Part shown: positions 56,001 through 64,000 of the stretch, piece after piece
How the letters are laid out: each line of letters begins with the position of its first letter
Position numbering within the stretch: position 1 is the stretch's first letter
Source of the DNA: Rutstroemia sp. NJR-2017a BVV2
Lineage: Eukaryota; Ascomycota; Leotiomycetes; Helotiales; Rutstroemiaceae
Assembly (NCBI GenBank): GCA_002946415.1
Contig: NJPS01000004.1
Location: forward strand, 1,245,001 to 1,309,000
Length of the DNA: 64,000 nucleotides
Direction: 5' to 3'
The notes under the pieces: generated by a model
Databases searched by the model: none
What the model was told of the DNA's origin: nothing
Seen by the model: only the letters and a program-made list of their open reading frames with translations
Translations under genes and position numbers: made by a program

Positions 56001-57617
56001 CCTGTCAATTTCGAACGCACCTGGTTACAAGCAGAGAACCTTACCTGGAAAAATGCCGATAGATCTCTGCTGCCATACGAAGTGACTAAAAATTGTACCG
56101 AGCACTTAGCGCAGACAAAAGCCACCTTCGTCAGAAAGGGATTGCGCCATGGTGAACCGTTAAGCTACGATGACTCTAGTGATTATGGTGTGGATGAGCA
56201 TGATGGAGGCCGTGGGTTCCTTGCCGCTATCACCAAGTTCATCGGGGACAAGGCCACACGAATGGCTAAAGCGCGTCAGAGAGTTGGCTTGCACGAGTTT
56301 GAAGACGACCCTGAGGAGACCGGCGTCTATTATGATGAGACGAAAGAAGACCAAGCTGCAAGAGACTACGTCGATCGAGTCGCCAAGATTTCCGAAGCAA
56401 CCCTCAGAAAGTTCTGCTCCCTTTGCCTCGAAAAATACGCCAAAGCCAAGGTCGAGCCAGGTCATGCTGTCGGTGCTGTGGGAGCGCAATCCATCGGAGA
56501 ACCTGGAACTCAAATGACGTTGAAGACTTTCCATTTTGCTGGTGTCGCTGGTATGAACTTGACTGCCGGTGTACCTCGTATCAAGGAAATTATCAACGCT
56601 TCGAAGACGATCAGTACTCCGTTCGTTGACTGTCCTCTAATTGACAACACAAACATCAAGGTGGCCCGTAGAGTGAAGGCATTGGTGGAGAAGACTTTCC
56701 TGTCAGATGTGCTTCATTTTGCTGAAGATATGTGGTCGGCTCGAGCTGCGACTATATGCTTAGCTATCGACACGGCGTATCTAAGGCAAATGCAGATCAA
56801 CGTGGGTGTCGAAGAAATAGCCCAGGCAATCCTGAAGAACAAAAAGTTGAAGATCAAAAGTGAGGATCTGAGTGTGAACAACGATTGCATATTCATCAGA
56901 GTAACTCACGACAGTGCTGGGCCAGCATCTGGTCGCGGGGCTGCGGCAAAGAACAAACCTACACTCGACGAAGGTGGCTCCGATCTCCTCCTCCGCGTAA
57001 ACCACCTCAAGCGCGCCTTACCAACAATTGCAATCTCCGGATATCCTGAAGCTACCAGGGCCATTATCAACACCTCAGAAAAAGAACCAGTCACGTACAA
57101 GCTCATTGTCGAAGGTTATGGACTCCGCGCATGTCTCGGCACAGAAGGTGTCGACGGAACTAAAGCTAGATCGAACAGTGTCATGGAAATGAAGGATGTC
57201 CTGGGTATCGAAGCTGCACGTCATACTATTGCGGCCGAAATTGCTCTTGTTATGGCAGATATGGGTATCGATCCTCGTCATATGCAACTTCTTGCCGACG
57301 TCATGACATATAAGGGCGAGGTCCTTGGTATCACGCGTTTCGGACTTTCCAAGATGCGAGACAGTGTGCTGCAGCTTGCTTCTTTCGAAAAGACACCGGA
57401 TCACCTGTTCGATGCGGCGGCTGGTATGAAGTCAGATAAGATCGAGGGAGTCAGTGAGTGTATTATTATGGGACAAACGATGTCGGTCGGTACAGGTGCA
57501 TTCAAGGTCGTTAGGGAGTTACATCTTACGGACGAGGACCTCAAGGTCAAGCCGACACTATTCGAGGATGCGTGGAAGTGGGATCAGGCGGAGAGGAAGA
57601 AGCAGAGGTTGTATTAG
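53059..57617 (+). CDS. RPO31: RNA polymerase III largest subunit (RPC160/RPO31)
   Basis: The catalytic largest subunit of Pol III, which makes tRNA, 5S and U6 RNA. Exons 53059-53147, 53195-53306, 53364-53516 and 53562-57617 give 1469 aa. The N-terminus MSLGAGGESVKAQVVDKIPK leads into FGIQSNQDIVNQGVLEVSN. The clamp zinc site is CDTCGDGLQNCNGHFGH, with a second CPHCGA pair. KRVDFSGRTVISPDPNLG and FNRQPSLHKLSIM are family signatures. The active-site loop is NADFDGDEMNLHVPQ, with the three Mg-binding Asp residues. The bridge helix lies near GLTPYEFLFHAISGREGLVD, and the trigger loop near VGAQSIGEPGTQMTLKTFHF. Three short introns sit in the first 500 bp, then one 4-kb exon. The length matches the Pol III rather than the Pol II subunit, and there is no CTD heptad repeat. 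Confidence 0.97.
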
Positions 57618-57938
57618 CAGTGACTTTGTTAGTGTTTTCGACTTCATTGAGCATTTGGGTGGAGTCTAGCGGTGTAGTGAAAGATTGGGATTGGGTCTTG
57701 CATGCGCATGAATTTGTTGATACATTACATACAAATACCTAGAAAGATATAGGTCACACAATAGATAATACATACAAGATATGCTGTCGCATCTACCAAA
57801 GTTTTCCGTTTCTTATTCAATACATGTGCCTACTACCATAACCAATTTATCCTTTCAGACCTAGTCCAACGCCAATTCATCATACTATATATAATCATAC
57901 GCATAACATATCACCAATCATTCATTACCCACGAGTCA
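57618..57938. terminator. Convergent 3' region RPC1 / ceramidase
   Basis: About 320 bp of AT-rich DNA between two stop codons facing each other; both 3' ends and polyadenylation sites must lie here. No precise signal assigned. Confidence 0.4.
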
Positions 57939-60348
57939 TCAAGCCGTCAGTACAAACTCACCACTGATGCCCTCAAAAGCCGTAATACTCCCACCCACCG
58001 CTTTCGAATCCCCAAAATACCTAATCCGATACACCCCCTCCAGACTCCACTCCTCCGGCTCCCACGTAATCATCACCTCGCTGGTCCCCAGTATCTCACT
58101 CGTCTTCTTCCAGTTATACACCACACTCCAGTCACTATCGTCGCGAACGCGCTCCCAGCGATTACTCGCGGGTGAGAAATACTCGACGGACGCAAACGTC
58201 CCGCCGAGACGCAGATTATTGCGCGGATTGGCGCCCACGAATGTGGCGGTTATGGTGGAGAGTGCGGACTTGCTGTAGCTGGGCTGGACGTCGGATTTCA
58301 CGTCCCCGTAGGATTTGAATGCCGGGTGCCCATCGTAGATGACGCCGGTGATGAAGGAGAGGGAGGTGTTGACGTTGTTGGGGGGGAGAGGGCCGGGTGG
58401 GGGCGTGGAGGAGGAGGCGCTGCTTAGGTAGGGGAGGTAGCTTAGGGTGAGGTTTATGTATGCGTTTAGGGTGTATGGGCCGTAGAGCGTGGAGGCGCCT
58501 TCGTACCGCTGGATACTGTATTCTTCAGGGGTGGCGATGTAATGAGTGTAGCTGTTTGCCGGGCCGCCGATTACGACTATGGGGTCGCTGGAGGAGGATG
58601 AAAGGATAGTGGAGGCGGCGGCTTCTTGGATAGACTCTTTCCATCGTCGGCCAGACATGGTGGTGGCTTCGCCTGGACTGACGATTATGAGGAGTTGGCC
58701 CACTCGCAATACCTGCACATCGACTACGTTCGGAGTCCATAGGTAAGGAGACGTGATTTCTCCTACATCTAGCAGGATTGGCTTCGGATAGTGGCAACGC
58801 TGTTGTTGTTTGCTTGGTGCTTTAATGAAACCAGAAACTACTCGCCAGACCGGCGATGCGTTGGGCGTATTTGGGTCGTTTTGAGTGAAGTCAAATGCGC
58901 CTGGGCCATCGGACGTTCCAGCGGCGAAGGAGTATCCTAGCGCGGCAGGGCATGTGTGCACATAACTTCCATTCGCCAACGGGAACGAGAAATTGGACAT
59001 GTCCTGGAAAGTGTGGAAGGACTTTACTGAGGAGCCAGAAATTGCGGCTCCTTTCGAATCGAAATTGTCGTAGAGCTCTTTGGCAGGCTGAAACTGTCTC
59101 TTTCCAACCTCGTAGCAGGATGACGCACCATTGTCTTTTACTCGGAAGAAAGGTCCACGAGCATGGCAGTATTGACTTCTGCCGTTACTGCAGGTACTGT
59201 TCTTGAAACTGCATTCTTGTCCTGAGCCATCTTCGCACCATGCTCCAAGTACATTGGGACTCGTGTCTCCGACATTGGCTTGCGAAAACCCAGCCACGAA
59301 ACCCTCAGCTGCATTATCTTCCTGAGAAACACTCTTTTCGAACAAATCGGCAGCTACTCCTTTATTATCTCCCGAGATGAGAGTATTGTTTCCTAACATC
59401 GAGGTTCCATGGGTAGGGAACCAGGTCAAGACTCCAATGTTCTTGCCATCTGACGCTCGAGAGAACCTCAGCAAAGTAAGGTCCTTCTCGACAGACCCAT
59501 CATCCTCAGTGCTAGCATTATACTTAGCTCGTTCCTCTGCGGGGTTTGCCAAGTATGCGTATAAACTTCTATTGATATTCGCCCCAAAAACCTTCGTCGA
59601 ACCAACATCGAGGTACCCGGGCTGTAAGCTTGCATGCGCTCTGCGAATCGATAAGACCGCTCCATCGACGATAGCCTGATAACTCTGTTTATCGAAACCC
59701 TTGCTGGTGATTTGTGGAAGCAGGTAGTTCAGCCATGCGCCAGGACCTGAATGAGAATGTGTGCCTGTCACTGCAACATTATTCTGTCCATACACAGCAA
59801 AGTCGCTACCTAAGTTCGCAATGCCGTCAAGTATTCCATATCGCACCGCCGTGTCGCCTGACTGCGTATCCAGAACTAAGTATACGAATCGATCTTCGGG
59901 GTGGTCGATATCTCCGATGATAAAAGCTCGAGAATAAAGTCGTTGTCGTAGACCGGAACCAACTTGCTTCGTATCTGCATATCCCATCATATTGATTTCA
60001 ACAACGGGGCTATGAAGTGTAAGTATAATAGCTAATTTCAGAATGGAAAATATCATACCCAGTTATATCTGCTTTTCCAACACCCAGCAAATACTGGCTG
60101 CCTTTTGGGCTTCCAAACTGCTCTCCGCCATGGCTCTCATGATTCTCGCTTTTGAAGATCCAGGGATTTGTCCCTTTCCACAGCGAAGAATGAGTAGCAA
60201 TGCTATACAGCCACACAAGGCCACCAGTAACAAGCACTATTCTGAGGATATTTATCAACCATCGTCTGAAGCTGTAGCTCTCCCGAGTCCGCTGGCGGTT
60301 GGTGGTAGGTTCGAAGGAGCCAGCCTTCGTTTCTGTGTCGAACTCCAT
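57939..60348 (-). CDS. Neutral/alkaline ceramidase, membrane anchored
   Basis: Hydrolyses ceramide to sphingoid base and fatty acid. Exons 60348-60059 and 60009-57939 give 786 aa. A cytosolic N-terminus is followed by one membrane span (ILRIVLVTGGLVWLYSI), so it is probably type II, with the catalytic domain in the lumen or outside. The catalytic domain starts GVGKADITGPVVEINMMGYA. Zinc and active-site blocks are VTGTHSHSGPGAW, WFPTHGTSMLGNNTLISGDN, FSQANVGDTSPNVLGAWCED (the Ser of the DxSPN motif), and IIVSPGEATTMSGRRW. The C-terminal immunoglobulin-like domain (FASVEYFSPASNRWERVRDD) is complete. N-glycosylation sequons are frequent. It is divergent from SPF27 with 394 bp between starts. Confidence 0.96.
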
Positions 60349-60742
60349 CCTCGTGGAGTATAATATGAATTGGGATTATTTGGAATTCCCTGTTTGCATG
60401 GGAATATGTTGATTGGTTTATCACATTGTGCTTGAAAGCTCGATGCTAGGAAGGTAGCGGCGAATTCCAAGCTTCCGTTGCTTCCTTCGATCGAGGAGCC
60501 TTACGCGCAAGGCAGCCAGCCAGCCTTACTGTTCTGTGGATTTTCTTCTGCAGACTTGTGCATATCCGACAATATCTACGAGAGCCATTGAATTTCAAGT
60601 TTAAGTTTGTACAATAATTTTTACAAAAAGCTTTCAATCAGTAAATACTAGGGCTCATAGATCTATAATTCGTGCTCTAATTAGCATTTCTCACAATTCT
60701 CTCCTGAGCAATTGAACATCACATCGAACAGACAATATCAAA
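60349..60742. promoter_or_regulatory. Bidirectional promoter ceramidase / SPF27
   Basis: These 394 bp hold both upstream regions. Nothing else recognised. Confidence 0.45.
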
Positions 60743-61363
60743 ATGCCTCTCACAAACGCCATTCACGAATCTTTACCCTACATTGACAACGAACCCACGG
60801 CAGCTGAACGCACCGCAGCCACCGCCCTCATAAACTCCGAGCTTTCCTCCACAACCTCACCACACCCATCTCTTCCCTCCCTACAACCCACGAACTTCTC
60901 TCCTCTCATCGAATCCGAGCTCGAGCGCGTCTCCTCCAGCAGTCCGCCCCAGCCCTTAAAAGCGATCGACCTCTCGCGCTACGAATCGCTGTCCCCTTCC
61001 CCATCCGCCAGCACAGACGAATTAGAGACGCTGCTCTCGCAAGCGTACACATCCCAAACATATCTGAATCATCGACTTACCAATCTATCTCTGCTAGATC
61101 AGTTTGGGAAGAACTCGTGGCTGATTGGGAATGCGCAGTTGGAGGATATATTGAAGAATTTGGAGAGAGAGGTGGCGCAGACGAAAGATGAGATCGATCA
61201 GGTGGTGATAGCTAGGAAACAGAGGCAGGATGAAGTAGAAGCGGAGATCAAGGGGTTGGAAGAGGGGTGGAAGAAGGGTGTAGGGAGAGTGTTGGAGACA
61301 GAAGTAGCGGCCGAACAAGTTAGGAGAGAGATACTTGAAAAGAGACGAGAGGGTGCTCGCTGA
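60743..61363 (+). CDS. cwf7: Pre-mRNA splicing factor SPF27/Cwf7 (BCAS2 family)
   Basis: A core subunit of the Prp19/NTC complex, needed for spliceosome activation. An intronless 206-aa protein, close to the usual BCAS2/SPF27 length. The N-terminal signature is MPLTNAIHESLPYIDNEPTA; the BCAS2 family start is typically a DSLPYID-type block. A Ser/Pro-rich linker is followed by helical coiled-coil regions (LETLLSQAYTSQTYLNHRLT, then NLSLLDQFGKNSWLIGNAQL and LEREVAQTKDEIDQVV). The C-terminus is a basic helix. S. pombe Cwf7 is the closest named relative by architecture. Absence of introns and short length make the model simple. Confidence 0.92.
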   Translation: MPLTNAIHESLPYIDNEPTAAERTAATALINSELSSTTSPHPSLPSLQPTNFSPLIESELERVSSSSPPQPLKAIDLSRYESLSPSPSASTDELETLLSQAYTSQTYLNHRLTNLSLLDQFGKNSWLIGNAQLEDILKNLEREVAQTKDEIDQVVIARKQRQDEVEAEIKGLEEGWKKGVGRVLETEVAAEQVRREILEKRREGAR

Positions 61364-61765
61364 TGGGATTACTCTTTGGGATAGAAGTGACGAGAGAATA
61401 TCCAAGACTCCAGCTCCAATACGAAGAGTTCTTTGGACCTGTAGATGGACAGTAGTATTTGGGCATCAGGCTCGGCGTTTAATTTCACACATTTCACAGA
61501 CTTATGGAAATGTAGCAAGCAGTCACGACGGAACTCATGAAATACACTTGCGCAATATTAATACTAGCATTCCAAAACCTAAGTGTCGCTCAATGCTTGC
61601 ATAAGAATACAATAGAAAACAGCGATTCAAAGCTCAACTCTTGCTTGCATTCCCAGGTATTGAATCCATTACCCCAGGTCCCTGTAATCATCTCATGAAC
61701 GAACGTAAACCTATATCTGAACGCCCTTAAGAAAATTTGATTCATCCCACTCCCGGTTTACTTCA
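61364..61765. other. Convergent 3' gap SPF27 / PKA-R
   Basis: About 400 bp of AT-rich 3' flanking DNA between converging genes. No gene seen. Confidence 0.5.
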
Positions 61766-63193
61766 CTAGTTGTGAAGTGGATCAATGTGCTCGACGCTTA
61801 CATATCTAGTTCGTCTCATAATGCTTTCAACAGGTCCCAATAATCTTTGGAACCCATCTTTTCCTAGAGTGGCCACCTTGACTTCTGTCTTGCTAACAAC
61901 ACTCGCAGCTCTAGGGGCATCATTCAAAAGTGCCAGCTCTCCAAAGTAATCCCCTTTGTGGTATAGCTTCACGGGATTCTCTACGCCGTTCTTGTATGCT
62001 TCGGCCTCGCCGCTTTCCAGGAGATAGAAAGCTTCTCCGGCATCACCTTCGGTGATAATCGAGGTTCCAGGAGGATATTTTTGGGTTTCCAAAGCATCTG
62101 CGATCTTTGATCTCTCATACTTGGTCAAGGTCGAGAGAAGAGGAACCTCCTCAAGGAAGCTTTCGTAAAGGCGTCTACGTTGGAAGGTTGAGTCCATAAG
62201 GATTCGTCGGAAAGTTATACGATCCAAAGCCCAAAGAGTACATCCACTTGAAGCAGACATAACTGTAGCAGCTCTAGGCGCATTGTACATGAGAGCAAGC
62301 TCGCCGAATGATCCCCCAGGCTCGATTGTAGCTACCTTGGCGCCGAGACCATCTGGGCCAGGCTGTAATTGGCCGCTAGGGTTAACATATACATCAAACG
62401 AGCCCTTTTCTACGACATAAAAGAAGTCGCCTTGGTCGCCTTGCGAAATGACCTATAGAAGTCAGTAGAATTCAGATAACATAGAAGCACTGCAAGATAC
62501 CTTAATTCCAGCAGCAGGGATGGGTTTCTCTACAAGAGCGCCCAGAACCTGAGCACTTTGCTCATCATCAAGGTGACTAAAGAGGAAATTTCCAGAGATT
62601 GACATTTTCAAACGTTCCACTTGTTCAGAGGTTTTGTGGTGGAATGGTGGAGACCAATTATCATTGGACGAAGCAGTTGGGTTGAGTGACTCGGCCGAAA
62701 CTGAAGTTCGTCTTCCCATACCATAATGTTCAGGGAAGCCATCGCTCGCGGGTTTGAAAGAAGAGGGTGGGAAATCTCCGCTTGAATCTCCACCACCAAA
62801 CGAATTCCCAAAGGAGGTCATCCCTTTCGAAAAGCCAAAACGGGGGGTTGTTGGCGATGTAATCGTATCGTTTTCATCCTCTTCTATGACCTTTGAAATC
62901 ATACCAGAGCTTATTTGCTCATTTCCAACGTTGTTCCCATCCCCACCGAATGGATTCATATGCGTTCCAAGTCGTCCAGGAAAAGTACTGCTAGCCATGT
63001 TCGATCGATCGACTGTAGCCGGCGATACTGACCGCAGGGGCTTATTTCGCGAGCTTAGCAAATTGGCACGTTCAACTTCCAGACGTCGGCCAAAATAGTT
63101 CGCACAGAATTGCAAAATATCTAAGGGTTGGTCTCTAAGAATCTCTCGATTGAGACTTTCGATTTCAGAGACGTATGCAGATGGTAGGGACAT
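61766..63193 (-). CDS. pkaR: cAMP-dependent protein kinase regulatory subunit (PKA-R)
   Basis: Binds and inhibits the PKA catalytic subunit until cAMP is present. Exons 63193-62501 and 62452-61766 give 459 aa, split by a 48-bp intron. The N-terminal dimerisation/docking helices include LNREILRDQPLDILQFCANY. A Ser/Gly-rich linker carries the inhibitory site GRRTSVSAESL, in which Ser occupies the phospho-acceptor position, so it is of the substrate (type II) kind rather than pseudosubstrate. Two cyclic-nucleotide-binding domains follow, each with a phosphate-binding cassette: GGSFGELALMYNAPRAATV and GDYFGELALLNDAPRAASV. The Glu and Arg that contact cAMP are present in both. The C-terminus is RRTRYVSVEHIDPLHN. 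Confidence 0.97.
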
Positions 63194-64000
63194 TCGAACA
63201 CGCGGTTGATGAAACTTGGAAGCTCAATGCCTTTGTTTACAAAGAGTAAACAGTTGTAGGGACAGGTGAGTTGGAGTCTATTGCACAGCAAGATGCGGGC
63301 GATTGCAAGCGGTTGATGGTCAAGCCTGTGTAATCTGCATGGTTAGGTAACAATTCAGTCAGTCTTCTTACATAGATGAGAATTGGCATAGGTGAATTCC
63401 AAGAGATGAATAACTCACGACAAGTATAATCCCTAGCTAGCAAGAGCTCGAATGTTCTTGTTGTACTAACTGACTCTGCAATAGAGAGACGGAGCTTAGC
63501 AACTAATCCCACCGAATGTTGTATGATGGCAAGTGGAGCTGCTAACCTGCTGATAGAAGGATTAAAAACCGTCGTCTTCTCTGCCAGTAGGATGGAATGA
63601 TCAGGGGATCGTGTAGAGCGGATTGGATTGGATTGAGATTGTTGTTGAGTAAGGTGCTGAAATAAAAAGATGGAAGGCAGGTATGTAGGTATGTAGGTAG
63701 GGTAGGGGGGTCGAAGTTCAAAAGGAGTAGGTATCAATATCAAGGAGGGGAAATAGCAAAGCTTGCCTAATGAGTGGGAGTGGGAAGGAGTGCTTGCCTT
63801 GCCTTGTAAGTCGCAACTTTAGGATGTTCGCTTGGAATTGGCGAGACGTGGGGAGGGGATCGGCAGTGGGAAAGAACAAAGGTAATTGGACCTTGGGTGT
63901 TCTACGAGAAGTTCGAGAAGAATACTAGAAGGAATGGAAGCAACGATAAGCAGCACGACGGAGGTACTTGATGCGTGATTGCGGCGATGCAGAAGGCAAA
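63194..64000. promoter_or_regulatory. PKA-R upstream region
   Basis: The region is likely promoter and leader of PKA-R. A GTAGGTAT/GTAGGTAG repeat lies at about 63680-63700. A 168-codon minus-strand ORF (63237-63743) has no recognisable domain and a repeat-derived composition, so I leave it unannotated. Confidence 0.45.

Noticed and set aside
63237..63743. Minus-strand ORF of 168 codons upstream of PKA-R
   Set aside because: It lies in the expected promoter/leader, its N-terminus comes from a GTAGGTAT repeat, and no family is recognisable.
1..64000. Possible secondary-metabolite cluster around the two SDRs and the GH3 enzyme
   Set aside because: There is no polyketide synthase, peptide synthetase, terpene cyclase, P450 or transporter in the window. 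The SDRs are 43 kb apart among housekeeping genes.

Overview
The window is nuclear DNA from a filamentous ascomycete (Pezizomycotina). The evidence is short GT-AG introns of about 45-310 bp in most genes, intergenic gaps of 0.3-4 kb, and gene families such as neutral ceramidase, KEX1, ICE2, DRE2, MYG1 and SFM1. The flavour of the proteins suggests Leotiomycetes/Helotiales, but that is recall, not a computed placement. I count 26 cellular protein-coding genes and one decayed Tc1-type transposon. I found no tRNA, rRNA or CRISPR array.

Layout. 1-1438 (-): a short-chain dehydrogenase running off the left edge. 1984-2666 (-): an Stf2/Tma10-like protein with no obvious ATG. 4017-5095 (+): DRE2. 6443-7266 (-): a SAP-domain AIM34-like protein. 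7267-11557: a gene-poor block of 4.3 kb. 11558-14368 (+): a secreted GH3 glycosidase. 15493-17008 (-): ICE2. 17967-19040 (+): MYG1. 19391-19959 (-): an endosulfine (IGO1). 21014-21795 (+): SFM1. 22785-24803 (+): KEX1. 25074-26437: the Tc1-like element. 27109-28305 (-): RAE1. 29634-31142 (-): a conserved unknown protein. 32133-33644 (+): ECT1. 34746-36410 (+): a branched-chain aminotransferase. 38460-39542 (+): an orphan ORF that begins inside a tandem repeat. 40306-41326 (-): a coiled-coil protein. 41833-42618 (-): phosphopantothenoylcysteine decarboxylase. 42987-43587 (+): GRX5. 44289-45340 (+): a second short-chain dehydrogenase. 45470-47464 (-): a low-complexity unknown. 48106-49577 (-): eIF2B beta. 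50732-52374 (+): NEM1. 53059-57617 (+): the largest subunit of RNA polymerase III. 57939-60348 (-): neutral ceramidase. 60743-61363 (+): SPF27/Cwf7. 61766-63193 (-): PKA regulatory subunit.

Most genes are single-copy housekeeping functions with no sign of a biosynthetic cluster. Some functions echo each other. DRE2 and GRX5 both serve Fe-S biogenesis. ICE2, ECT1, NEM1 and ceramidase all act on membrane lipids, and in yeast Ice2 restrains the Nem1-Spo7/Pah1 branch. Endosulfine and PKA-R belong to nutrient/quiescence signalling. Nothing shows that this grouping is more than chance.

I did not find a clearly new multi-gene system. The most unusual items are: a probable non-ATG (ATA) start for the Stf2-like gene; two perfect hairpins in series upstream of RAE1; a start-codon arrangement in MYG1 that fits dual targeting by leaky scanning; a Gly/Ser-rich insert in the GH3 catalytic region; an orphan protein born in a 15-nt repeat; a retained-intron option that would give a coiled-coil protein a membrane tail; and Trp-to-stop changes of RIP type in the transposase.
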